The notes under the pieces: model-generated | Told to the model about the DNA's origin: nothing | Databases searched by the model: none | What the model saw: the letters and a program-made list of their open reading frames with translations, nothing else | NCBI GenBank assembly: GCA_016714815.1 | Contig: JADKBZ010000012.1 | Coordinates: forward strand, 62,001-126,000 | Origin: Holophagales bacterium | GTDB taxonomy: Bacteria; Acidobacteriota; Thermoanaerobaculia; UBA5066 | Direction of reading: 5' to 3' | DNA: 64,000 bases | Made by a program: the position numbers and the translations under genes | In this document: positions 9,016-18,700 of the stretch, piece after piece | Numbering within the stretch: position 1 is the first letter of the stretch | Layout of the letters: every line of letters starts with the position of its first letter

Positions 9016-9606
9016 GTGATCGAGCTCCTCACGAAAACCCCCGCGTCCTGGGCCGAACGCGCCGTCTCGCGCCTCCCCGACCTCGTCGCCGACCACGCCG
9101 TCTGCGAGCTGCAGGCGGCCGTCTTCGCCCTTTCGCTCGTCGGGCGCTACCCGGGGAACCCTCTCCTCGTCGACCGGCTCTCGGCGCTCGCCGCCGAGGA
9201 GCTGCGCCACTTCCGCAAGGCGACGAAGGAAGCGCGGCGCCTCGGCGCGAAGACGCCCACCCGCCGCGCGAACCCCTACGTCTCGGGCCTGCGCGCGGCG
9301 TGCCGCGGCGGGCGCGAGCCGGAGCAGGGGCTCGACCTCCTCCTCGCCGGCGCCCTCGTCGAGGTGCGGAGCCACGAGCGCTTCCTTCTCCTCGTTCCGC
9401 ACCTCTCCGCCGAGCCGCGCCTCGCGAAGCTCTACGCCGAGCTGGCGATCGCCGAGGAGCGGCACGGTCCGGCCTACGTCGATCTGGCCGAGCGGCACGC
9501 GGGGAAGGAAGCGACGGCCGCCCGTCTCGCCGAGCTCCTCGTCGTGGAGGCGAAGGCGCTCGAGGGCCCTCCCGGCGGTCCCGTCGCGGTCCACTCGCCG
9601 GGATGA
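9016..9606 (+). CDS. miaE: MiaE-like tRNA 2-methylthio-N6-isopentenyladenosine hydroxylase
   Basis: 196-residue all-helical non-haem di-iron protein. Iron ligands are apparent in DHAVCELQAA, the EELRHF motif, VEVRSHERF and the final EERHGPAY, the order seen in MiaE, which hydroxylates the isopentenyl group of ms2i6A at tRNA position 37. Family length is matched. The GTG start precedes the characteristic opening (LLTKTPASWAERA), and no strong ribosome binding site is seen. miaA and miaB are not in this window. Other ferritin-like oxygenases remain possible but the motif spacing favours MiaE. Confidence 0.8.
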   Translation: MIELLTKTPASWAERAVSRLPDLVADHAVCELQAAVFALSLVGRYPGNPLLVDRLSALAAEELRHFRKATKEARRLGAKTPTRRANPYVSGLRAACRGGREPEQGLDLLLAGALVEVRSHERFLLLVPHLSAEPRLAKLYAELAIAEERHGPAYVDLAERHAGKEATAARLAELLVVEAKALEGPPGGPVAVHSPG

Positions 9607-9614
9607 AAGTGGAT

Positions 9615-9641
9615 CGGGGAGGTTCGCCACGAGCCTCCCCG
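9615..9641. terminator. Hairpin between convergent miaE-like and ferredoxin genes
   Basis: Perfect 8-base arms (CGGGGAGG at 9615-9622, CCTCCCCG at 9634-9641) enclose an 11-base loop just after the miaE-like stop. It lies between two converging genes and could terminate both. No T run. Confidence 0.45.
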
Positions 9642-9688
9642 CGGCGCCACGGGCGCCTCCTCGGCCCTCCCCTCGGCCGCGAGAAGCC

Positions 9689-10081
9689 TCAGTCGCCTTC
9701 GTCCGGCAGCCGGTGCCGCGCGATGACGAACTCCTCGACAGGGCGACCCCCCACGAGGTGTTCGTCCAGGATCCGGTCGAGGACGGGCGGGTCGCAGGCG
9801 CGGTACCAGATCCCCTCGGGGTAGACGACGGCGATCGGCCCGCCTTCGCAGATCCGCAGGCAGCCGACGCGCGTCCTCAGGATGCCCCCCTCTTCCGAGA
9901 GCCCCCGCTTCTTCAGGCCGTCCTTCAGGTGATTCCACGCTGAAAGCGCGCGCTCCGCGTCGGCGCACTTCGGGTTCTCGCGGTCGGCGCAGAGGAAGAC
10001 GTGCCTGCGGGCGACGGCGATCCCCGTCTTCTCGACCTTCCGGGCGATCTTCTCGGCCTCGGAATCGGTCTTTTCGTCCAT
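9689..10081 (-). CDS. Thioredoxin-like 2Fe-2S ferredoxin
   Basis: 130-residue soluble protein of the thioredoxin-fold [2Fe-2S] ferredoxin family. After a charged N-terminus, HVFLCADRENPKC supplies two cysteines and GCLRICEGGP the other two, the family's C-x(n)-C...C-x3-C pattern. Such proteins carry electrons for unidentified partners, some near nitrogenase or hydrogenase genes; nothing here identifies the redox partner. The N-terminal Lys/Glu-rich 20 residues are additional to the fold. Divergent from the coiled-coil protein gene. Confidence 0.88.
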   Translation of the reverse strand: MDEKTDSEAEKIARKVEKTGIAVARRHVFLCADRENPKCADAERALSAWNHLKDGLKKRGLSEEGGILRTRVGCLRICEGGPIAVVYPEGIWYRACDPPVLDRILDEHLVGGRPVEEFVIARHRLPDEGD

Positions 10082-10178
10082 GGTGCGGTCCTTCCCCGTC
10101 GAGTTTAGGCGGGCGGAGAGCCGTTATAGACTCGCCCGCGACCCCAGCCCCACAGCGCAGGAGTCGAGGAGCGAGACG

Positions 10179-11102
10179 ATGGGTCTCCTGAAGGACTTCC
10201 TCAAGATCGATGCGGACCGGCGCGGAGCCCTCGCGGCGCTCCGGCTCGAGGCCCAGTCGCGAAGGCTCCAGATCGAGGAGATCGCGGCGGAGGCGAAGCG
10301 CAAGCGGGACGAGGTCGCGATGCTCGAACAGGACCTCCGCCGCTTCGCCGAGGACATCGCGCGGACGGAGGAGCAGCTCCTCGAGGTCGAGGCCCGCAGG
10401 GACGACCACGATCGCGAGGCCCACGAGCGGAAGATCGAGGCGGTCCGTTCGAGCCTCGAATACGACCGAGCCGACGGCCACCGGATCTCCGAGGATTTCC
10501 GCCGCCTTCGCTCGGCCTTCGAGTCCGAAAGGGCGCGCCTCCTCGCCGAGGCCGACACCGGCCGGATGATGGACAACTTCTTCCAGATCGAGGCATTCCT
10601 CAAGGACACCGGCACGCCGATCCCCGACGCGGCGCGCAAGGCCCTCGTGAAGGAGCGACAGGACCTGCTGGCCCGGATCGGCCCGCTCGTCGCGCCGCCG
10701 CCGTCTCCCGACGGGGTCTTCAAGGCGACCGTCGTCTACTCCGCCCTCGAGGAGGGCGAGCCGACGGCCGTCGTCGCCTTCGGCCTCCCCGACGAGGCCG
10801 AGCCCTCCGGCGCCCACGACCTCCCGGCCCTTCTCCTCTACGGCTCGTACGCGTCGATCGTCGAGAAGATCGGCCCCGGCGTCCCCCGGCCCCGCCGCGA
10901 GGACGGGATCGTGATCTACGAGCAGCCCGCCGGCTCCCGAGCTCCCGACGAGGCCGCCCTCGACCTCTTCCTCGCGGTCCGGGAAGGGCTCGAGAAGGCG
11001 GCCGCGGCCGCCGGCGTCCCCTGCGAGCTGAACGGAATCTTCCTCGAGCCCGAGATCGCGTCGGCGGTCTTTCCCCGCGGCGGCGACGCCCGTCGTTTCT
11101 GA
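10179..11102 (+). CDS. Coiled-coil protein, unknown function
   Basis: Not recognised. 307 residues: a long Arg/Glu/Ala coiled coil over about residues 20-125, then a compact C-terminal globular part (about 175-300) with hydrophobic beta-like strands (ATVVYSALEEGEPTAVVAFG, LLLYGSYASIVEKIG). No signal peptide or membrane segment. ATG 10179 is used because GAGGAG lies 7 nt before it and a TATAGA -10-like box sits upstream; the open frame upstream of it overlaps the divergent ferredoxin start. The next gene follows after 12 nt in the same direction, so the pair is probably an operon. A structural or scaffolding role is only a guess. Confidence 0.7.
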   Translation: MGLLKDFLKIDADRRGALAALRLEAQSRRLQIEEIAAEAKRKRDEVAMLEQDLRRFAEDIARTEEQLLEVEARRDDHDREAHERKIEAVRSSLEYDRADGHRISEDFRRLRSAFESERARLLAEADTGRMMDNFFQIEAFLKDTGTPIPDAARKALVKERQDLLARIGPLVAPPPSPDGVFKATVVYSALEEGEPTAVVAFGLPDEAEPSGAHDLPALLLYGSYASIVEKIGPGVPRPRREDGIVIYEQPAGSRAPDEAALDLFLAVREGLEKAAAAAGVPCELNGIFLEPEIASAVFPRGGDARRF

Positions 11103-11114
11103 CCGGAGGCAGCC

Positions 11115-11579
11115 ATGGCTGTGAAGTGGATCGGCGACGCCGCCCAGGAGCTCGGAATCACTCCCCTCGACGCCGTCGAGATCCTGGCGTCGCGCCAGGA
11201 GTACCCGATGAACGGCCTCGTCGACGAGGACCGTTTCAAGACCCTCCGGCTGATGCGCGGCGGCAAACGGCTCGAGACGTCGGGCTCGCAGGCGATGCCG
11301 CTCCCCGAGCGCCACGCCTCGCCGGCGACCGCCCCCATCTCCGCCCCCGCCCCGCCGGCACCCGAACCGCTCCGGGCCGCCGCGACGCCCCCGCCGGCGC
11401 CTTTCGCCCCGGCGCCCTCGTACCCGGCCCCCCCGCCGCCGGTCCAGGTGATCCCGGCTCCTCCTCCGGTCCGCCCCGCCGTCGGCGAAGCGACCTCGAT
11501 CACGGCACCCCTGCAGACGATTCCAGGCCGCGAGGACGAGCGCACCGTCATCCTCGCGCCCGTCGACCCGAAACGCTGA
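11115..11579 (+). CDS. Proline-rich protein with small N-terminal helical domain
   Basis: 154 residues. The first ~50 (KWIGDAAQELGITPLDAVEI...) form a small helical module reminiscent of the IF2 N-terminal or helix-turn-helix-like folds. The middle (about 60-125) is a low-complexity Pro/Ala linker and the end has a short acidic/basic motif (GREDERTVILAPVD). GGAGG precedes the ATG. Cotranscribed with the coiled-coil protein 12 nt upstream. I cannot assign a function; partner binding through the linker is plausible but unproven. Confidence 0.65.
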   Translation: MAVKWIGDAAQELGITPLDAVEILASRQEYPMNGLVDEDRFKTLRLMRGGKRLETSGSQAMPLPERHASPATAPISAPAPPAPEPLRAAATPPPAPFAPAPSYPAPPPPVQVIPAPPPVRPAVGEATSITAPLQTIPGREDERTVILAPVDPKR

Positions 11580-11629
11580 GATCCTTTCCAGCCCCGGCGT
11601 CGTAGGACATTCATCGGAGGTCTTTAACG

Positions 11630-12184
11630 ATGAAGCTCTGGCAGAACCTCGCGGCTGCGGCCGTCCTCGGCCTCGCGGCGACCGCCCCGGCGGCGGAGAC
11701 CGGCGTCCACGCCTTCACCCTCAACCTCAACGACGGCTCCCCGAAGAAGCTCTCCGACTATCGAGGGAAGGCGCTCCTCGTCGTGAACACCGCCAGCAAG
11801 TGCGGCTACACGAAGCAGTACGCCCCGATGGAGCAGCTCTACCAGAAGTACAAGGATCGCGGGTTCGAGGTGCTGGCGTTTCCGGCCAACAACTTCATGG
11901 GCCAGGAGCCGGGGACGAACGAGGAGATCCGGGCCTTCTGCACGGCGACCTACAAGACGACCTTCCCCCTCTTCGCGAAGATCTCGGTCAAGGGGGACGA
12001 CATCCACCCCTTCTACAAGTACCTCACGACCCTTCCCGGCTTCGACGGCGACATCAGCTGGAACTTCAACAAGTTCCTCGTCGACCCGAACGGCAAGGTC
12101 GTCGCCCGGTTTGGGACGAAGGTCGACCCGATGGCGGAAGAGGTGACGAAGAAGATCGAGGAGACCCTTCCGAAGAAGCCCTGA
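11630..12184 (+). CDS. Periplasmic glutathione-peroxidase-family thiol peroxidase
   Basis: 184-residue thioredoxin-fold peroxidase with a signal peptide (about 1-22, ending APAAE), so it should act outside the cytoplasm on hydrogen or lipid peroxides. Peroxidatic Cys58 in NTASKCGYT, resolving Cys104 in AFCTATYKTTFP, and the Trp/Asn pair in SWNFNKF are present, as in thioredoxin-dependent 2-Cys Gpx enzymes. The usual Gln of the catalytic tetrad (FP-x-NQF) is Asn88 here (FPANNF). GGAGG stands 9 nt before the ATG. A monocistronic gene followed by a hairpin. Confidence 0.9.
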   Translation: MKLWQNLAAAAVLGLAATAPAAETGVHAFTLNLNDGSPKKLSDYRGKALLVVNTASKCGYTKQYAPMEQLYQKYKDRGFEVLAFPANNFMGQEPGTNEEIRAFCTATYKTTFPLFAKISVKGDDIHPFYKYLTTLPGFDGDISWNFNKFLVDPNGKVVARFGTKVDPMAEEVTKKIEETLPKKP

Positions 12185-12215
12185 TCGCGACGCCCCGACC
12201 GGTTCGTCCTCCTCG

Positions 12216-12234
12216 AGGCCCGGCGCCCGGGCCT
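12216..12234. terminator. Hairpin terminating glutathione peroxidase gene
   Basis: Perfect palindrome AGGCCCGG-CGC-CCGGGCCT between the peroxidase stop and the stop of the convergent HD-GYP sensor gene, with a pyrimidine-rich 3' side (CTTCCTATT). It could serve both directions. Confidence 0.5.
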
Positions 12235-12238
12235 CTTC

Positions 12239-15200
12239 CTATTCCGGCTCGGTCGACAGGAAGAGCTCGACGAGGCGCGGTTCCAGGTGCGTGCCGGCGA
12301 TCGTCCGGAGATAGTCACGCACCTGGGGGGCCGGGACGGCCTTCCGGTACGGCCGATCGGAAACGAGCGCGTCCCAGATGTCGACCACCGCAAAGACCCG
12401 GGCCGCCAGGGAGATCTGCTCGCCCCGAAGTCCGCGCGGATAGCCGGTGCCGTCCCATTTCTCGTGGTGCGAGCAGGGGATGTCGAGCGCCGGCCGAAGA
12501 AAACCGATCCCCCCGAGCATCTCGTGCGCGTACGTCGGATGGAGCCGCATGATGGCCCACTCCTCCTCGGTGAGGGCCCCCGGTTTCTGCAGGATCCTGT
12601 CCGGAATCCCCATCTTCCCGATGTCGTGAAGGAGAGCGCCGCGGCGGACGTGGACGAGCGTCTCCTCGGCCATCCCGGCCCGGCGCGCCAGATCCACCGT
12701 CCGGCCGACGACCCGGTGCGTGTGCCCCTCCGTCTCCCTGTCGCGGAGGTCGAGCGCGTGGACCCACCCCTCCAGCGTGGCGTCGTAGGCGAGCGCCAGC
12801 TCGTCCGCGGCCCCCTTCAGTTCGCCGATGAGACGGGCGTTGGCGATGGCGACCGCCGCCTGCTCGGCGAAAAGACGGACCGTCTCCACGTCGGCGGCGC
12901 CGAAGCGCCCCGGCACCTCGTGGTTGACGAAGAGGCTGCCGAGGACCGCTCCCCTCCAGAGGACCGGCACGCCGATCACGGAGCCGATGCCGGCAGTCGC
13001 GAAGACGGGCGACCGGCCCGGCCACGCCCTGTAGTCGTCGAGGAGGATCGGTTTCCTCGTGCTCGCGACGGTTCCCGCAACCCCTTCTCCCGGCGCAAGG
13101 ACCGCCCCGACGTAGTTCGCGAGGACGCCATTTGCCAGTGCGAGGGCCAGCTTCCCGTCCTCGCGCATCAGGTAGAGCCCCGCCATCGTCCCGTGGACGA
13201 GGCCCTGCGCCCGGTCGGTAATCGCGCGCAGGAGGACGTCCCTCTCGAGGTTGGATCCGAGGTCGACCCCCGTGTCGTGAAGGGCGAGGAGTGTCGCGAC
13301 GCGCTCCGAGTTCACCTCGAACAGGCGCGCCTTGGAGAGGGCGAGAGAAATCTGCTCCGCCGCGTCGGACCCGGCGGCGAGCGGTTCTCCGCCGCGTCCC
13401 GGAGCGATGGCCAGGATCCCCAGGGGATGGGTCCCGTCCCGAAGCGGCCAGGCGGTCGTCTCCGCCCCGAGGTTCCATCTCGACACGAACGATTCGTCGC
13501 TGCCGGGAGTTCCCGCTCTGCCGAGAAGCACGGCGGATTTCTCCGCCAGCTCCGGGCTCGAGGCCGCCTCCTCGAGAACGCCGCACCCGCGGGCGAGAGC
13601 CAGCCGCCCGTGATTCTCGTCCCACAGGGCGACGAGGGCGCCCGCCGCTTCGAACCGCTCCGCCACGGACCGCGCGAGGGCGTCGAGAAGCCCGGCCGGG
13701 CGCTCCTCTCCAAACGACGCCGAGGCGACGCCGGCTCGGAACGCCCGCTCCCTTTGCGCCCGGGCTCGCTGCGTCCCGGCGTCGATCCCGTCGATCGCGG
13801 CGGCGATCCCGTCGGCGAGCTGCTCCATCAGCTTCGACTCCTCGGCGTCGAAGACCCCGCGATGAGGGGCGTGGACGACGAGGACGCCCAGTGCCCGCTC
13901 CCCCTTCCAGAGCGGCAAGGCCAGCGCCGAGCCTTCCGGGTGCTGCGACAGGGTCGGGCATTCCGGACAGCCGATCTCACCCGAGCTCTCGTCGACCAGA
14001 ACGGCCGCCCCACGGAGGAAGGCGGCCTTCCCGCACGCCGGGCCTCCGTGAAGCGTTTTCAGGTCGATCCGGAAACGGGCCGGATCGCACGGACCGGACG
14101 CGGCTGCGAGGCCCACCTCGCTGCCCGTTTCGTCGAGAAGGCCGACCCACGCGAAGACGAAGTCACGGTCCGCGACGAGGGTGGAACAGACGCGTCCGAG
14201 AAGCTCCCCCGTCTCGCGCGCCTCCGAGAGGATCTCCTGGACGTGCGTGATCGTCCGCAGGATCCGGTTGAGCCTCTCGAGCCGGACCTCCCGTTCGCGC
14301 AACGCCTCCTCGGTCCGACGACGCGCCGTGATGTCGAAGAACGACGCGACGACCTCCCGGGGACCGGTCTGGAAGGCCTGCACGAGGAACGCGCCCGCGA
14401 CCCGCCCGTCGGAGTAGGTGACGCTCTCGCTGCGCCAGGGCAGACCCTCCGAGGCGGCACGCCGGTAGGCGTCGGGAACGTCGGTCCCGACGAGACCCGG
14501 GAACGCGGTCTCGATCGTCTTCCCGACGAACTGGCGGTTGTCGACGCCGAGGATCGTGTCGGCAGCCGGGTTCGCACCCGCGAAGACGAGTCGTCCGTCT
14601 TCCTCGAGCAGGTAGCGGTGAAGTCCGACGGGGATCGACGCGACGAGCCTGCGGCTTTCCTCCTCGCGATGGCGCTCCTCCTCCCGCGCCTCCCGCCTTT
14701 CGATCTCGGCGACGGCACGCCCGGCGAAGAGCCCGAGTGCGCGTGCGGCCGAATCGGCGTCGTGGAGCGGACGACGGGAAAGCGCCGCGAGGAGGCCGAG
14801 AGGGCTGCCTCCGGCCGACGTCAGGGGGACCCCGACGTAGCTCGAAAGCCCGGTCCCCACGAGCAGGAGGTCCTCGGGAAAGAGCTGGGCGACACGGGAC
14901 GGGAAGACGCAGGGGACGCGGCCCACCACGTGTTCGCACGGCGCGCCGTGCAGGTCGTAGGTGAACGGCTCGGCGGCCGCCCCGCCCGACCAGACGGCGA
15001 GCGTCCTCACGTGGCCGGGGTCCCCCACCTCGAGCCGACCGACGATCGCCATCTCCATCCGAAGCGTCCTGGAAAGCCCCTCGACCAGCCTGTCGAAGAA
15101 GCCACCGGCACCGGGCGTATCGAGGGAGACCCCGAGCACCGCTGCCGCCCGCTCGAGGCGCCGGGCGGCCGTGACGTCCGACGCGAAGACCACCAGCCTC

Positions 15201-15592
15201 TCTTCCGAGGATTCCGGATCCCGAAGGCGGCGGGCCGAGAGGCGCAGCTCGACCTCGGTCCCGTCTCCCAGCACGGCCCGGCCATCGCACGAGAACGGCT
15301 GGCCTCCGGCAACGCCCTCGAGCAGCTCGGCGGCGCCGGCCACGAAGAGCGTCGAGAGGCTCTCTCCCTCACAGGTCCCGGCGTCCCCGCGCCGCCACAC
15401 CGTAGCGAAGGCCTCGTTGGCCGCCACGACGGTCCCGTTCGCTCTCGTCAGAAGGGCCGGGTCAGGGGAGGCCTCGAGAAGGACCGTGAGCGGACAGGCA
15501 CGTGCGGCCCGGTCTCCGCCAGACGGCTCCATCCCCCCGCTCCGGGGCGGAATGGTCTCGTCGTCCGGGGAGATTCCGGGAGCCGAAGTCAT
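12239..15592 (-). CDS. PAS/GAF multi-sensor HD-GYP c-di-GMP phosphodiesterase
   Basis: 1117-residue cytoplasmic signalling protein with no membrane segment. Rough order: PAS (30-145), GAF (150-305), PAS with PAC (310-435), three further GAF-like domains (445-925), then HD-GYP (935-1110). The catalytic HD lies about residue 989 in LLHDIGKMGIP and the GYP loop about 1050 in WDGTGYPRG, with conserved downstream LAARVFAVVDIWDAL, so c-di-GMP hydrolysis is expected. Input is probably a small ligand or redox signal read by GAF/PAS; a cysteine-rich stretch (CGKA...CPEC) sits in the second GAF. ATG 15592 follows GGAGG by 4 nt and starts at the first PAS; the upstream open frame is low-complexity. Confidence 0.9.
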   Translation of the reverse strand: MTSAPGISPDDETIPPRSGGMEPSGGDRAARACPLTVLLEASPDPALLTRANGTVVAANEAFATVWRRGDAGTCEGESLSTLFVAGAAELLEGVAGGQPFSCDGRAVLGDGTEVELRLSARRLRDPESSEERLVVFASDVTAARRLERAAAVLGVSLDTPGAGGFFDRLVEGLSRTLRMEMAIVGRLEVGDPGHVRTLAVWSGGAAAEPFTYDLHGAPCEHVVGRVPCVFPSRVAQLFPEDLLLVGTGLSSYVGVPLTSAGGSPLGLLAALSRRPLHDADSAARALGLFAGRAVAEIERREAREEERHREEESRRLVASIPVGLHRYLLEEDGRLVFAGANPAADTILGVDNRQFVGKTIETAFPGLVGTDVPDAYRRAASEGLPWRSESVTYSDGRVAGAFLVQAFQTGPREVVASFFDITARRRTEEALREREVRLERLNRILRTITHVQEILSEARETGELLGRVCSTLVADRDFVFAWVGLLDETGSEVGLAAASGPCDPARFRIDLKTLHGGPACGKAAFLRGAAVLVDESSGEIGCPECPTLSQHPEGSALALPLWKGERALGVLVVHAPHRGVFDAEESKLMEQLADGIAAAIDGIDAGTQRARAQRERAFRAGVASASFGEERPAGLLDALARSVAERFEAAGALVALWDENHGRLALARGCGVLEEAASSPELAEKSAVLLGRAGTPGSDESFVSRWNLGAETTAWPLRDGTHPLGILAIAPGRGGEPLAAGSDAAEQISLALSKARLFEVNSERVATLLALHDTGVDLGSNLERDVLLRAITDRAQGLVHGTMAGLYLMREDGKLALALANGVLANYVGAVLAPGEGVAGTVASTRKPILLDDYRAWPGRSPVFATAGIGSVIGVPVLWRGAVLGSLFVNHEVPGRFGAADVETVRLFAEQAAVAIANARLIGELKGAADELALAYDATLEGWVHALDLRDRETEGHTHRVVGRTVDLARRAGMAEETLVHVRRGALLHDIGKMGIPDRILQKPGALTEEEWAIMRLHPTYAHEMLGGIGFLRPALDIPCSHHEKWDGTGYPRGLRGEQISLAARVFAVVDIWDALVSDRPYRKAVPAPQVRDYLRTIAGTHLEPRLVELFLSTEPE

Positions 15593-15662
15593 CGTGCCTC
15601 CGCTGCCAGAGCCGTACGCTCGACGGCGCTTCGCGGAGACTCTAGCAGGACGGCCCGGAGGA

Positions 15663-15693
15663 GGAGGCCCGGCACCCGCGGTACCGGGCCTCC
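15663..15693 (-). terminator. Hairpin after large surface-protein gene
   Basis: Arms GGAGGCCCGG (15663-15672) and CCGGGCCTCC (15684-15693) pair perfectly around an 11-base loop between the surface-protein stop and the start of the downstream HD-GYP sensor gene. On the minus strand it is followed by TCCTCC rather than T's. Confidence 0.45.
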
Positions 15694-15701
15694 CGGAAGG
15701 C

Positions 15702-18700
15702 TTAGGAGCGGCCCACGACCCTGCGGACACCCGCCGCCGCGACGAGCGCGGCCAGGGCGAGGAGGCCCCACGGCCCAGCCGCGGGGATCGAGTAGGTGTC
15801 GGCCGGGAGGACGAACGGCGTCGGGGTGCTGTCGTTGCCCGGGTCCCCGTCCCCGTCGGCGTCGCAGGAGCTCCCGTCCTGGGTCACGTCGGTCAGCGGA
15901 CCCGCGGCGCTCTGGGCGCTGGCGACGAGGCTGAGCTCGTACGAGGTCCCGACACCGGCCGGGATCACCTCGACCTCGAGCAGGATGGTTCCCGTCGCTC
16001 CTTCCGCCAGGAGGGAGCCGGGGGCCAGGAGCCCGTTGACCCCCGTGCCGGTGAACGCCGGGTTCGGGGAGAACGGGGAGGCGGTGACCGTCGCGCCCGC
16101 GACCGACGCCGGCGCGACGAAGACCGCCGCCAGATCGGCCGTCAGCTGCACGTCGGTCAGGTCGAGGTTCCCCGTGTTGGAGAGACCGGCCTCGAACGTG
16201 AGGACGAACCGCTCCGGCCGGCCCGTGGCGCGACGGACGGAGACGAAGCGCAGCGACGAGCAGAGCTCGGGCAGACCGATGACGAGCGAGGCCGGGTGGT
16301 CTTCCACCTCGCCGTCGACCGCCAGACCCGTGAAACCGAGCCCGGCCTGCGAGCTGATCCGGAACCGCGTCGCGGCGGTCCCCGTCAGGACACCGGCAGG
16401 GACCGGGAAGGTCGGCTCGGCCGTGGCGCCCGCCGCGAGGGGAAGGTCGGCGACGACCTGCTCCCCGGGACCGCTCCAGTCGCCGCTCTGGTCGAAGTCG
16501 ATCCAGCCGCTGACGAAGCCGCCGGTGGCTCCGGCGGTCAGCCGGACGCTCCCCGTCGCGCCCGCGACGAGGACCGTCGGGAAGACGACTCCGTCCTCGT
16601 CGTCGCCGCTGGCGTCGTCGCCGGCGAGACCCGCGGTCGGCTGACCGTTGGGCTCGGTGTCGACCGCCGCGCCGAGGGTCGGGTTCGAGACCGGAAGGAC
16701 GACGTGCCGCGCGCCGTTCGAGGCGAGAAGGGTCGGGAAGGCCGGGTCGGGCGCGTCGCCGAAGTCGAGGCCGCGCACCGTGACCGCCCAGTCCTCGACC
16801 TCTCCGTCGCCCGCCGGGCCGCCCGGGGCGCCGACGCCGGTGGAGCTGAGGCGGAAGCGGGCGTAGGAGGCGACGCTGCGCGCGTCGCACGGGACGTTCA
16901 CCGGAACCGAGTTGGCACCCGCCGCGAGGGCGAGACCGGTGGCCACGCGGTCGCGCGGGGCGCCGAAGAGCCCGTCGCCGTCAAAGTCGATCCAGGCGTC
17001 GAGGCGCGCCGTAGCGAGGCCGGCGGTGTTCGTGAGGGTGACCGTGAGGTTCACGGAAGAGCAGGCGGTGAGGTTGCCGCCCGCGGGGAAGAGGACGCCG
17101 TCCTCGTCCGCGCCGTCTCCCAGGGCGTCGGTCGACGGCTGGCCGTTCGGCTCCGTGTCGACGGTGGCGCCGAGCGAGAAGCCCGCGACGACCCGGTGAT
17201 TCGGCCCGCCCGCGGGAAGAGTAGTGGCGTAGGTGTCGGGAGCGTCGCCGAAGTCGACGGCCCCGACGTTGACGGCGTGGTCCTCGACCTCGCCGTCGGG
17301 CGCCGCGCCCGCGGGGCCAAGCCCGCCGGCGGAGGAGAGCCGGAAGCGGGTGTACGTGACTCCCTCGACCGCCGAGCACGGGACGGAGAAGGGGAGCGTG
17401 TTGAGGCCCGTCGCGACGACCTGGTTCGTGAAGACCTGCTCTCCGGCGTCGCCGAAGTCGCCGTCGTGGTTGAAGTCGAAGAAGGCGTCGAGTCGCGCGG
17501 GGCCCGACGTCGTCACGGTGACCCCGACCTGTGCCGCCTGGCAGGCGGCCAGCGGCGTCAGGAAGGCCACGCCGTCCTCGTCGTCGAAGCAGCTTCCGAC
17601 CCGGCTCGTCCCGGCGGCCGCGTCGTCGCCCGTCGCGGCCACGTTCGGCTGCCCGTCGGCCTCGGTGTCGACACACGAGCCGAGGAGGAGCGGCGTGAGC
17701 GGGTTCACCGTGTGGCTCGCCGCGCCGGGGCCCTGGGTGGCATAGCTGGCCGGGGCGTCGCCGAAATCGGTCCCGATGACCTCGAGCGCGTAGTCCTCGA
17801 TCTCGCCGTCCAGCGCCAGACCGGTGGGCGAAAGGCCGCCCGCCGTCGAGCAGCGGAAGCGGGCGTACGTACGGCCCGGGACGGCCGCCGCGGGAACGGA
17901 GGGTGTGAGGGTGGCCGGCGTTCCGGCCGCGACGCTCACCGACGAGGCGATCTGCTCGCCCGCCGAGTCGCCGAAGACGCCATTGCGGTTCCAGTCGACC
18001 CAGGCGTCGACGAGGCACGGCACCGGGCCGCCCGCCGTCACGGTGATCGTCGCCGGCGTCCCGGGGGTCACGACCGCCGGCAGGGCGACGCCGTCCTCGT
18101 CGTCGCCGTTCACGCAGGTCCCGATGATGCTGCCGAACCCCGAGGCGTCGTCGGCGTTCGCCGCAACGTCCTGGTCGAGGCCGCCGTCCCCGTCGACGCA
18201 GCTCCCCAGGAGCGGCGCCCCCGCGACCCCGACGCGGTGGTAGGCGCCGCCGCCGAGGGCCGTCGTCTGGTAGTCGCCCTGCGCCGTCCCGGCCTGGACG
18301 TCGGGGGCGTCGCCGTAGTCGAACTCCGGGACCGCCGCCGGGAGCCCGGAGCGGAATCCGAAGTCGACGGTCAGGTTCGTGTCGTTGTCCCCGTCTTCCG
18401 AGGTCGGCTCGCCGTTGTCGGTGAGCGTGACCGCCCGCGAGGCGACGAGCGCGCCGGCGTCGGTCCCGTTGTCGTCGCCGTTGACGTCGTCGTCGGGGTC
18501 GGGCGCGGGGTCGTTGCCGGTCGACGTGACGAGCCCGGCGAGGGCGCCTCCGCCGGAGAAGCCCTGAGGGTTGACGACGACGACGTAGGTTCCCGGCGCC
18601 AGGAGCGGGAAGCGGTAGCGCCCGGCGAAGCCGGACGCCGTCGCCGTCTCTGTCGTCGCGAGGCGCTCGTCGAGCGTCGGGAGCCCGTCGCCGTTCACGT

